In this document: one piece after another, positions 25,601-36,500 of the stretch | Numbering within the stretch: position 1 is the stretch's first letter | Layout: every line of letters starts with the position of its first letter | Origin: Dysidea avara | Taxonomy: Eukaryota > Porifera > Demospongiae > Dictyoceratida > Dysideidae | Reading direction: 5' to 3' | Length of the DNA stretch: 64,000 bases | Assembly (NCBI RefSeq): GCF_963678975.1 | Contig: NC_089272.1 | Coordinates: 62,508,574-62,572,573, forward strand | Notes under the pieces: model-generated | Seen by the model: only the letters and a program-made list of their open reading frames with translations | What the model was told of the DNA's origin: nothing | The model's database searches: none | Program-made: the position numbers and the translations under genes

Positions 25601-27711
25601 ATATTCAAGTGGTTACTATTCTGAAAACAGTAGCTTGTCAGATTGTCGCAATGATGCTTTTTTGTCAAACACTAGCAAACCACTTTATCCCAAGGGAACC
25701 TGCAAGCTTCTCAGGTGCAATGAAAAGAAGCATAGAGAAAGCAGCAGCAGTACTGAAGATGACAAATGTCCTTCAGCATTGAAACATTCAAAGTGTATGT
25801 CAACCAAATCATGTACTCACTCGTATCAGAACTGCTTCAAACATTCTTCTACAACCAATAACTATGAGAATGCCTCATCATTGAATACATCAGATGCTCC
25901 TCCCCTTCCACCAAAACCTATGAAGAAGAAAACTCCCATATATGAAAACCGAGACACACCTACATTGTTTTCTTCATCCAGTAGTAAACATCACAGAAGA
26001 CAACATAATGAGCAGGGTCTGTCATGTGAACCGCCACCACATATGCCAGAAAGACCAAACAGGTCTGTACCACAGACTACAACTTAAATAAGAATCTGTT
26101 TTGGTTGCATATAACAGTTAATGAGTTTATGGGATTAGATAAATCTTTTATTTCTATGTTCTAAATTGATGATAGCTAGTTTAGAGCACTGTTGGTGAGA
26201 GTTGAAAACAGCAATTGATGGATAAGTCAGTATAATCATAGAAAAGCCAACAAAGATTTAGTACGCATAGATATGGTCCATATTACTGTATTCACTAGCA
26301 GGGGCGGATCCAGACTTATAGAAAGGGGGGGTCAAAAATGAACTAAGGCACTACACTGTCTCTGGTTTGATAAGGTGAGACCAAAAAAAAAACAAAAGGT
26401 CACAGCCAGCTGACAATAGCTGCCCACCTCACCAACCACACATTTATAGCTGATAAAGTACATAAAAATCCTTAAATAGCTCACTACACACTGTTCTAAT
26501 ACTGTGACTGCTTTGTTAGAGTGACTGCTCTATTAGAGTATCTCGATCTTGGTATACTAAAAATTTTTGGAGGGGGGTCAAGAGCCCCTTTGACTCCCCC
26601 CCCCCCCCCCCACTGTATCCACCCCTGTTCACTAGGTAGCAGTGTCACAATCAATTCAAGGCCTGAAGGTTGTTTTCGAATGTAAATTATCATCAAATCT
26701 TTTATCAGTACATCTCAAAGTTACTTTAGTGTGTAATTATCCAGAGTTACTTTACCAGAGAATATTGAATAGTAAATATGTGCAATGATAGAGCATGTAT
26801 AGGCACACAAAATTTGTTCATATTTCACAATTGGTAACTTTATTCAAACTGCACTATATGGCCGTTAAATTTCTAATTTTTCCGCTCCCCTTATACAAAA
26901 CTAACTGGAGTTTATGAGGAAATTTTGACAAAAGGAAAGCTCGATGAATCCACCACTTCATCAGCATTGAAGAATTTTAATGTTGATATAAATCAAGAAA
27001 TCATAGATTAAACACAAACTTTTAGGAACACTTATGGATGTTTGATAAAGTAAAATTATAGGAATTTAATTGATTCGTCAAATTCATCATTTTTTCTTTC
27101 ATCAAAATTTTGTGTCCTACAGTATAACAAATTGCAGATAGAGTACGTATTTCAGTGGTGAGGTCCTGTTCAGGTGAAGGGATATATTTCGTGTCCTTAT
27201 ACATACTTACCGAGCATATAATTATAATAACTATTTGTGCATATGGTACTAGAAACAATGTTGGTGTATTTAAACTGTCAACGTAGTAACAATAGTTTAC
27301 TTGTGTTACAGGTCACATTCAGACTCAGAAGCCAGTAGTCTTCCTCCTACTCTGTCAAAGAATCAAATGGAATTGATTGCTCTTCAGAGGTGCTCCCCAA
27401 TCATAGTGGAGAAGTTAAATATTCCAGCTATTGTGCCACACCTGCTGGCAAAAGAGATGTTAACATACAGGGATACTCAAATTATGCTAAACCAAAGCAA
27501 CCCTGACGTTGATAAAGCTATGCACCTTATCTGCTTTGTACTACCTAGACAAGGTGATGGCTTTTTTGAGAAATTTCTTCTTTGTCTTTGTGAATCAAAA
27601 CTGGGAACTGGGCATAGTGACATTGTAAAATCACTAACAGCTACACTGAGTGAGGTTAAAGGAACTATTTCTGGGCCTGTGAGGCCTACATTTGTAGACA
27701 CTATTCCATAG
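19659..27711 (+). CDS. DOK-like adaptor with C-terminal CARD (gene 2)
   Basis: Duplicate of gene 1 with the same five coding exons and intron phases: 19659-19733, 20055-20430, 24973-25261, 25325-26062, 27312-27711; 625 aa. Domain order is PH, IRS-type PTB, Ser/Pro-rich tail, CARD. The tail keeps the SH3 ligand APPLPPKPMKKK and the two YEN sites. Differences from gene 1 include IRQSG in place of IRRSG just before the LEAGRRC motif, so one basic residue of the PTB signature is lost, and a few codons deleted in the tail. Intron 2 has expanded to about 4.5 kb through insertion of at least five elements. Retention of intron 4 would stop translation at 26087, before the CARD. Expected to act as gene 1 does, possibly with altered phosphotyrosine binding (inference). 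Confidence 0.85.
20501..20899. mobile_element. 9-bp-TSD MITE, copy 1
   Basis: Element 20510-20890, ends ATAGGCGGCGGAAAG and (inverse) CAGCGGTGGAGGAAG, 9-bp duplication TAGGTAATC at 20501-20509 and 20891-20899. A nine-base duplication points to a Mutator-like family. The interior has mirrored runs of GGGGGGCTTAGCCCCCC, the core ATACTCTAATAGAGCAGTCA and a poly-T run. Inserted at the outer edge of a palindrome arm (20891-21031). Confidence 0.88.
20891..21031. repeat. Large palindrome with conserved loop, copy A
   Basis: Arms of about 60 nt (TAGGTAATCACACACATTT against AAATGCGTGATTGCCTA, and GTAACAATCAAAATTGCAC against its inverse) around the 13-nt loop GAGGCAAAGCCGA at 20956-20968. The left arm begins at the target duplication of MITE copy 1, so the MITE landed in the arm. 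Confidence 0.8.
21070..21463. mobile_element. 9-bp-TSD MITE, copy 2
   Basis: Element 21079-21454, ends ATAGGCGGCGGAAAG and (inverse) CAGCGGCGGAGGAAG, duplication ACATCTATC on both sides. More than 90 percent alike to copy 1, in the same orientation, starting 188 bp after copy 1 ends. Same interior core and poly-T run. Confidence 0.9.
21535..21710. repeat. Tandem repeat, about 60 bp, three diverged units
   Basis: Three successive units each contain CTTAAAAGG(C/T)TT and, some 25 bases later, TGATTGGCTA or a close variant (starts near 21538, 21599, 21661). No coding sense. In intron 2 of gene 2. Confidence 0.7.
21808..21965. repeat. Large palindrome with conserved loop, copy B
   Basis: Arms of about 70 nt (AATAGCATGGGTAGCAGTGA ... 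GGGATAAATACCACGAGTGT against their inverse) around the 13-nt loop GAGGTGAAGCCGA at 21881-21893. The arms are unrelated to copy A, but the loop differs by only two bases. Confidence 0.85.
22418..23379. mobile_element. Non-autonomous hAT-like element
   Basis: Element 22426-23371 between 8-bp duplications CTAGGAGA. Ends contain CAGTGGCGTAGCCA (from 22432) and the inverse of CAGTGGTATAGCTACC. Contains TGACTGCTCTATTAGAGTAT (near 23120) and a G/C mirror patch. No recognisable protein. In intron 2 of gene 2. Confidence 0.75.
23984..24233. mobile_element. 250-bp inverted-repeat element (TGTGACC ends)
   Basis: Ends TGTGACCAGATTTGCAAAA and (inverse of right end) TGTGACTGGATTTGCGAAAA. Same family as the longer element at 29262. 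The equivalent intron of gene 1 (near 3680) lacks it, so insertion followed duplication. Target duplication not clear. Confidence 0.75.
24289..24926. mobile_element. hAT-like element with GATATCGTGATAT-type repeats
   Basis: Element about 24297-24918. The inverse of its right end reads TAGGGATGGGCAGTATTG, and the flanks AATTGAGG/TATTAAGG are a decayed 8-bp duplication (6 of 8). The uninterrupted site is visible in gene 1 at about 3737-3750 (ACAATTGAGGATAGTCATTT), which fixes the borders. Contains two copies of TAATAGAGCAGTCA. Confidence 0.8.
26291..26635. mobile_element. hAT-like MITE in gene 2 intron 4
   Basis: Element 26299-26627, ends CAGGGGCGGATCCAGA and (inverse) CAGGGGTGGATACAG, perfect 8-bp duplication TTCACTAG. 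The interior shares the poly-A and TGACTGCTCTATTAGAGTAT block with the 9-bp-TSD MITEs although the ends differ. Confidence 0.9.
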
Positions 27712-29939
27712 ATAGCAAACCCTGTATATTTTGTGCAATAATACAACATTTGCTTATTTTAACCAATGACTTGAACAATTAAATTGTGCATCAATATGTG
27801 TGAGTATAATGATCTTTGTAACTGTATGATCTGCATAATTGTAATCATCATTTATTTGCTGTGGAGACTGTATATCATATTAACACTGTCTAATAACATT
27901 AACACATATTCTTGTGAGAAGGTTATGCACAAAAACCTGAGTAGTGCAATCATCACCAGAAAAGTCATGCTTTTGGTAATACACAATGTAGTTATATACA
28001 ATTTTCTTGTGGTATAAAAACTCTGCATACCACATCAAGCAGATAGTGTCATAGAAAATGTATATCAGTCTAATGCTCACACACCTAGTCAACACAGCAT
28101 GGACTACAACAGAAACAATTAGACAAGTACCACATATGCTCATGTCATGCAGTTGTGCGTGTGTGTGTGTGTGTGTGTGTTACAGGAGAGAAGATTTTTT
28201 TTGAATAAATCATCAAAGGGAACTTAACAAGACATTCATGTGATAATGGAATTAGCATGTGATGCCACATCAATACCCTGTTGGTAATATGAGTGCTCTA
28301 AAGCTGGATAAAAATGGCTTGTAAAGTAATGTAATTGTTCATACGTCTTATAGATAGCCTTTTCAATTGCATGTACTTGGCTACCTGTAACTTGACTTGT
28401 GAATGTGGTATCACCCTGAAATTTGGTCCCCTTATATATACCCTTAACATAGCACTATGGCTTGAAGGTGATAAGTTGAAAACATGAGGAGTTATGCATA
28501 TGATTAGTCAAACTTGACAATTTGGAAAGGCTATAAGATCCCTTTTCACAGACTGGGTCACATTATAATGACTAATATTGGGTATGTATTAATTCATGAT
28601 TGTGAGCTCCGTGGTCTACTGTGGCTATGTACTGTACGTAAATCCATACAGCACATGAAATGATGGTGAAATATTCTGACTATCACCATAGTGTATTATT
28701 TCAGTTATCACTATTACATATTATATACACACATGGGTGCAATGATGTGAAGTAGCTAGTGGTATAGAACATGTGATAATACTTCATATAAATTATCACT
28801 TAATCTGTATCTGCTGTACAACTATTTGATCATGCCAATTGTGGTTCATTTCACATGGTCAAAATTACCATTCAATCAATACTCGCTGTGTATACATACT
28901 ATCTTGGATTAAAGTTTCAATTTTTGAATGCTTAGTGTGATGTATGTGTGCTTGTGTGTATGCTTGCATGAGTGTGTTTGTGCAATGTGTGTATGTGTAC
29001 ATACAGGCATGAGGAAAGGAGGAAAGTTAATATTCTGTGTAATGCTCAACATTCCTGATATATATGTGTGAGTCGGATGACGTCTTAGAAAAACATTTCA
29101 CTATGTCGAGATTTCCTTAACCCATTAATTTGTGGTGAATACTTTCAAAGTGGCCCATCATGCATGTCGGTACAATCTGTTGCCTGTATTCCATAATAAT
29201 TGTGGGATGGTTTTTGTATTGTGTTGCAGCTGCTATAACTGTTATAATACTGTATACCATATGTGACCGGATCTGCGAAAACCCGACATAATGGCGCAAG
29301 CCTATAAATTTTCAGTCTATAAGCCATTGATTTGCAATGGGTAAAATATTTGCGTAATCGAAAAAAGAATTCATAATTTTTTAAAACGCTTTGTTCTTTG
29401 TGAAGGAAGGGTCGTATGATAAAAACCTGGATATCATCTTATTCGCCTACTCAAGCGGAGTTCAAAAATCGTTGTTCCGTTGCAGTAGACTAAAGGATAC
29501 GCAAGTTATGGGCGTTTGTTTACGTCACGTCGAAACGATCGTACGCGATCGATTTTTCTTCACTGATTTCGTCTCTGTGTGCAGTGAAGAATGGTAGCAG
29601 AAGACAACTCTTACCCAGTAATGGACTCCCCTATTCATGGCGAACACAATGGTGCAAGTTGTAACTCTGTATTGCATTGTATTTGTAAGTTACAGCCGTT
29701 TTTGTAAGCGCATGTAATTTATTTTCCCATGCAATACTTGCTGTACAAATCGATCTTTCTGTTGTTGCTACTTTGTAGGGCTGTAACAAAAGTTGTTGCC
29801 ATATGAGGCTGAAACTTGGCCAGAGCATACACTTGGCTAAGTATATTATAGATATTCAATAATAAAGAATTTGAAAAATGCGCCATTATGTCGGGTTTTC
29901 GCAGATCCGGTCACATATAGCTACGCACCACACACTACA

Positions 29940-29972
<33 letters not shown>

Positions 29973-30118
29973 ATTTATGTACAGTACATTACGCACACAT
30001 ACAATACACCACACACATATTGCTAGATCCCTCCAAAGTCTCTTAGGAACATACCAATGATATAGACTTTAATCAGTCATGACACCAAAAAGTAACTGCT
30101 TGGTATATAAGCTACACA
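27712..30118. other. 3' flank of gene 2, copy of the gene 1 flank
   Basis: No gene. Aligns with 8435-10045 apart from insertions, of which 29262-29915 is the largest. Includes a GT run at about 28157-28181. Homology stops where the tetranucleotide tail of a SINE begins near 30120, which marks the duplication boundary or a later insertion there. Confidence 0.75.
29262..29915. mobile_element. Inverted-repeat element with 37-bp perfect termini
   Basis: 654 bp with identical 37-bp inverted ends starting TGTGACCGGATCTGCGAAAA. Flanking TA on both sides fits a TA target duplication. The gene 1 flank (near 9860) has no insertion here. No recognisable transposase; the longest open frame (29391-29597) has no known motif. 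Confidence 0.85.
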
Positions 30119-30119
30119 T

Positions 30120-30720
<601 letters not shown>

Positions 30721-30894
30721 TCATGTTTACACAGCATAATTATGTCAAATGATGCTATGTACAGAGTTTATAAATTGGACACTTTAATGTGATCAATTTC
30801 TACTTAGACACCACAGTTAGTGCTGGAATGTTAACAATTGCTGGGTAACTATGCAGACGTCAATCATTGATGTACCACTCTGCGTGGGCAGTTC

Positions 30895-31100
30895 AAAGGC
30901 GTGGGCAGTTCAAAGTCACCGCCAGTGCCATAATTTGTATATTGCACTGCTGCAGACCGCAGCAAGTACATTATAACTTATAACGCACTGGTTGCGGTTT
31001 TGTAGACCACAACGAGTGCATTATAAGTTATAATGCACCGACCGCAGTGCAATATACAGATATTGCACTGGCTGCGGTTTTGTGCAGCATAGCACAAGTG
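30895..31100. repeat. Cluster of short palindromes and direct repeats
   Basis: Repeated GCATTATAAGTTATAATGCA-type palindromes, GCGGTTTTGTAGACCAC/GCGGTTTTGTGCAGC blocks, and a direct repeat GGCGTGGGCAGTTCAAAG (twice near 30885-30917). Cruciform-prone. No protein or RNA family recognised. Confidence 0.6.
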
Positions 31101-31827
31101 CCGGTGGCGAAGACCACTACGACACCTCACCTAATAGGTGGAAAGACACTTCACAGATCACTCGAATTCTTTTATAGCCCGACATGTAAAGGTCAATTGT
31201 GGGCCATAACGTCACCAATACGTATAATGTTTACAAGCAGCCAATGGCGATCGAAAAAGCCAACGCGGGTGGCCACAACTCTAGTCTACATATATATAAA
31301 CGTACTTATACACCTTACTAGTCTGGTGCCATCTTAGCCCAGATTAAACTGTAGTCCACTTCGACAATGACTCAATAAAACAAATATATTCTAAATAATA
31401 CTAACCTTTACGTTCGATTGTGGGAACCAGTTTTGTCATGCCACCAGATTCGAGTTTAGCCAGTGTGAATAGTAAGAATTAGACTCGTATCGTTTAGTAG
31501 TTAGGTTTTGTTTACTTAAACCGTCTATTTAGCTGCTTTTTTCGCTCGAGAGAATCACTATGACGATTAGTCTGGCGCTTAGTGTATATGGCGATTGAGT
31601 GATCACGCTGGCATGCTGAGCACTACATGATGAGAGTCGAACAGCGAATGCAGGTTAGTGATATAACCCATAGCGTACTAGCTTTCAATATCTCAGGTGG
31701 CTGCAGGGGGAACGTCATCGCAACGTCCAGCTTGGTTACCCACAATCGATGTTAGAAACCTGGCCTTTATAAGTGTTACAGCTGTCTTGTGAGACTCTCC
31801 CCACCTATTAGGTGAGTGGTACATAAC

Positions 31828-32328
31828 AGTTATACAACGTTCACTCGCAGCGGCGGAGGAAGTAGTTGATATGAGGGGGGGGCTCCGCTGGGCTGACCCA
31901 GACTTATTTCTATAGTTTGGTAAGGTGAGACCAAAAAAAAAAAAAAAAAAAAAGGTCACAACCAACTGACAAGAGTTTTCCACCTCACCAGCTACCATTT
32001 CTAGCTGATAAACTACATAAAAATCCTTACATAGCTCACTGCACACTGACTACTTTATTAGAGTGACTGCTCTATTAGAGTATCTCGATCTTTATCACGG
32101 TCTTCAAGAAAGATAATTTCGTTTTGATATCATTCTGAGGGGGGGCTAAGCCCCCCCTCAACAGACCGAAGGGGGGCTTTAGCCCCCTAGCCCCCCCCTT
32201 TCCGCCGCCTATGTTCACTCGTGCTCTGCCTGTATAAACGCACTTGCCTTCGGGCCTGACGGCCCTCAGGCTCGTGCGTTTATATCAGGCAGAGCACTCG
32301 TGGCCGTTGTATAACTATATAATATGAC
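31828..32328. repeat. Palindrome interrupted by a MITE
   Basis: Removing the MITE joins AGTTATACAACG (31828-31840 region) to GTGCTCTGCCTGTATAAACG, which pairs with the inverse on the right (CGTTTATATCAGGCAGAGCA then CCGTTGTATAACT, to about 32318). Arms about 45 nt. The loop of about 30 nt is GC-rich and itself partly self-complementary. Confidence 0.75.
31839..32221. mobile_element. 9-bp-TSD MITE, copy 3 (inverted)
   Basis: Element 31848-32212, same family as copies 1-2 but in opposite orientation, with 9-bp duplication GTTCACTCG. Interior carries poly-A, TGACTGCTCTATTAGAGTAT and the GGGGGGCTTTAGCCCCC mirror. It interrupts the left arm of the palindrome that continues to about 32325. Confidence 0.9.
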
Positions 32329-32329
32329 G

Positions 32330-33420
32330 CTCTAAACCAAATATGGACATTAATTTTATGGATGACTGATAATGGTTCACTCTCACGATTCTTCATTGAC
32401 AAAGCTACGCAGTAGATACACTACATAAATATAACATGAGAGTATAATGTAATCAGCATACTGCGCCCTGCTAAAGCAATCCCCTAGACATAGCTAATCT
32501 ACAATGGCAAATCATTGAGCTAAATTGTATATAAAGTTTACTTAATTTCCTTACCATTTGCACCGTGGGGTAATGAAAACAACAAACATGTGTTGTGGTT
32601 TCAAGCAGGCAGCGCATGCAATTCAAGAAAAAGGTTTTATTACAAAACGTGTGCAAGTAAGCTGACAACAGCCTAGGCATCTGTATTGCTAGTGTATTTT
32701 CTGGTGTTTGAACAAAGTGAATTAGCAAGAAAATAAGCTCCCACGTGAATATGTTAGTAGTGTCACGTGATGCATGGTATATAAGGATGTGTGGTGTGTA
32801 TTAAATTCATTCTAGGCCATGTGTGTGATCAGGTTGGCTCCCAACCCTCCCATCCCATTAGATTTTTTCTCCTTAATGATGTTGTAGATGAGTGACCTGC
32901 AGCAGCTTCAGGACTTGAATGAATTGTATGCATACATAGCAGAGTGAGTCATTTTTGGTTTTTCCTGAGTGGAAAAAATCCACCAGGTTTTCCCAAGAGC
33001 TATCCTGGGGCTGGATGGCTCTGAATTTTTTTTTCAGCTTATTTTATGTTTGGCTAGCCCTCATTCTGCTCTTGTTTGTGATCTTTGTAGTTATGATAGT
33101 GAAGGAATTATTAGTTGTAATGTGCTAATTGTGTTTTTTGTCTTTTACAAGTGTTATTAGTTATAGCCAACCAGCTTGTGGTGGCACAAACCTAAGGTGG
33201 TAATGGGTGATAGTTTTGCATGCATCACGTGTAAAAGTACTAGTATGGTGTGGGAGGCTACTATTCTTAAATAGAAAACTTTCTGCTACTGTATAATTAT
33301 AGTGTTGGGTAGCTAGTGGTGATTATAAGTTAGGACGTGAACAGTGCTACATCACCTTACATGCACATCTTGTTTACCACAACGAGACATGACTCAGCGT
33401 AGGGTAAGTTTTAACTAGCG
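32330..33420. other. Intergenic region upstream of gene 3
   Basis: No gene recognised. The immediate upstream DNA of gene 3 (33418-33560) is GC-richer, with GGCGCGCGTTT and a possible TATA-like TATATAAATA at 33470-33479 about 90 bases before the start codon, which could be the core promoter. Confidence 0.4.
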
Positions 33421-33563
33421 GCGCGCGTTTCTGACTAACTCCGTTTCGGTACGCGCGGCGCAAGGCGAACTATATAAATACTGTTCGGTTTTCAGCTTCT
33501 GATGAAATCACTACAGCAGTGAAGGATTGGGCAAGGGTTAGCACATAAGGAAGCGACGAGATC

Positions 33564-36500
33564 ATGACAGGACGCGTGATACATTCTGGACCTATTTATG
33601 TTAAAGGGAAAGTAAGTTTCTCGCATGCAGCCACTCCTTGCATACTAGACGCTGCCATGGGCACTCTCTCAGTACTACGCCGTGCACTGCAGGCATACTG
33701 TGCATATAGCACGGTTGGAATTGGATCTCCTGATCTGAACTTTTTCCTCTTTTTATATTCTTTAATAATGTAATTTAATTATAGTGTAAGTCTTGCCAGG
33801 GCTCTTCCGATACTTAACTTATCGTCATGACTACTACTCTGTGGGCCTCGCTGTAAATGCATGGTAGCTACCCTCCTAGGCCCCTGTATGTATATATTGT
33901 CTTGATCAATAAGACGTCTTCTTTCTTCTGTCCTAATTAAATAAACTTAGTAGACAATGAAAACACGGGTAGCTAAACCGGCTGATCACTCAAAGGCTTG
34001 CTGTCAGACCTTCAGTGCTATAGTCACTGTATTATAAAAGCAGTAACAATGCATTCTTAAATATGACTATTCGTTGTACTTTCCCAACAATTCACGATGC
34101 ACAAGTACATAGCTAGTAATTAATTATACATTAGGCCAAGACAAATAAATTTTATGTTTCACGGATGCGGCGGGTCAAAATTTCCGGTTTCCAAAATAAT
34201 GTAAATCACGTGACCATTTCAACATGGCTGGTGAATGTTCTTTGTCGATAAACTCGTCCTTAAATGAGTGGTTGAGTGTTGTATTAAAGCGAGGCTTAGT
34301 AATTATTAAGAATAGAGTGATAGTACAATGTTCCTGCGAAGAAACGTTTAGAGCTCTTGTTAGAAAAGTCGCACCGGAATTGGAAGAGGAAAGAGTGAAA
34401 AGGGTGGTGATTTCTGCAGATGAAAAGTTTGTTGACGTCCACGAAGTAGCTATGGAGGCACCTATCAGTGTTTGTAGGTTATTTAATTGTAAACATTGCT
34501 GTATATACTTCGAAAGTGCTGATTCCACGTCAGCATATGATAAAATCATAAAATCAATATTATACATAAACTCTAATTCCGTTAGTGTATAAACTTGACA
34601 GGCACCATTCTTTTTTTATTTTTCGACCTGCCGGGTCACCTTTGAGGGGAAAATAATCCATGAAACATAAGATTTGTTTGGTATGGCCTTATGTAGCTAT
34701 GCATGCAGCCTTGGAATGATATATTTTAATGTTGTATGGGGTTGCACCATGTTTATTGCATGTAGCTAAGTATGCTAAACCAGTGCTGCATACTGTAACT
34801 GAACAGTGCACGAATACTACTACAGCAGTTATATACGTAATACATTATTATAATTGTCCGCATTACAGAGCAAGACAACACACTTACGGGCTTCTTGTCA
34901 AGGCTCAACCCAGCCAGCCAAACTAGAGCTTTTTACAAATGAGACCATGGACAAGAAGTTACTGGACATATTATTCACTGAAGTAAAGAAGATAGAAGTG
35001 GTTGATGAAGAGTCTAAGAGGTTCATTGCTGTGACAACACAGAATGATGAAAGTCTAACATTTTACGTCAAATCACAAACTGAGCATAAAAAATGGGTGG
35101 ACTTTTGCCGTCTATTGGCCATTATTCCTACCTACTTCATCCCAGATCCATCACGTTACTCTTTACTACAGATGGAATTCTATAATAAAGAATTATCCAT
35201 TCAGAGACATAATGCAGGTATAGCACTGTAACTATCTTTGTATGTGACACTGTCTTATGTGATTCCTTGTTTACCACATTACAACTTATCTTGTGACAGA
35301 ACAATTTGCTAAACAACATCTATAGTCATGGGAATATTTAGCTTTTCCCTTATTTCTTTGGGGGTGGGGGAAGTTATACATTTACTGTAGCTGCTTTAGG
35401 GAAAATCTGAGACAGGCATAAACAATTGATAAGAAACAGACTTTAAGTCTGGCCAGTGCGGTTTACTTTATTGTACAAATATGCACCAATATTTATTCAT
35501 CATTTTGTAAGCTGGCCTTACATCTGTATAGAAGAACAAAGGTGCCTACAAAATTTCATTTATTTCATTTCCTTACAGAGGAAGCTTGGGTGGTGTACAT
35601 TATTAATGAAGGCGTGGGGCACACCTTGGGAAGTAAAGGATTTCACATCATCACCATTGGAAAAGATTCTACACTCAATATTCTTGACTATGACACTGAG
35701 GCAGTTCAAGTCACTTGGGATCAGGATAAAATCAGGAGATCAGGTTGTGTAGAATCTTTGGTGTTTGTTGAAGCTGGAAGAAGATGTCATGGTGGCCCAG
35801 GAATGTTGTGGATGTATTGCCCTGGATTTGCTTTGAGTTTTAGAAGGTGTCTCCATAGGTGAGATCATTAACCAAAACGATATATGTGGTTTTCATGTGG
35901 TCAGACAGGGGATTGTTGTGGTAGCAATGTTGTTAGTGATAAGCGTAAACAACATACACTAAACATGTTTGTCTCATTGACCTTATATCCAACAAAAAAT
36001 CCCACTTGTATTATTTTTTTCTGTAGTTTCCTTTTTGATAAAGCAAAAAGAGGTCACCCTATATCACCCAGTGCGACTGTTAACTCAGGAGCTGACTTGG
36101 TTTCCATTGATTCCAGCATCAGAGCAAGCCGTGATGGACTCAATGACTTTAATAACAGTTATGAGCAGAATGGCTCTTTTTCCAGTCAGCCTCACCCAAG
36201 TCCCCAAGACCACAGGAGACTTACATGTAGCAGCAGTTTGCCAAGTGAGGTCTCTGCCTCGGTAAAATCTCACCCACTACTAAAAATATCAAAAAGTTCA
36301 CCACCACCATTATTATCATATGTACACCCAAAGCCAGGTGAGAAACATATGCAATTCTTCAATCTTTAAAAATCCTTTTTTGCTACAGGTTGCTATCAAG
36401 AGCAAAATGACTATGCAAGTGTTCCTCTGAGCAAGCCACCAATTGTGTCCAGAAAATGTAAGCCTCCTATACCTCCAAGAACCACACGAAAAACATCAAG

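Noticed and set aside
31047..31337. Open frame of 96 codons starting in the palindrome cluster
   Set aside because: Begins inside repeats, with no domain and no splice-supported context.
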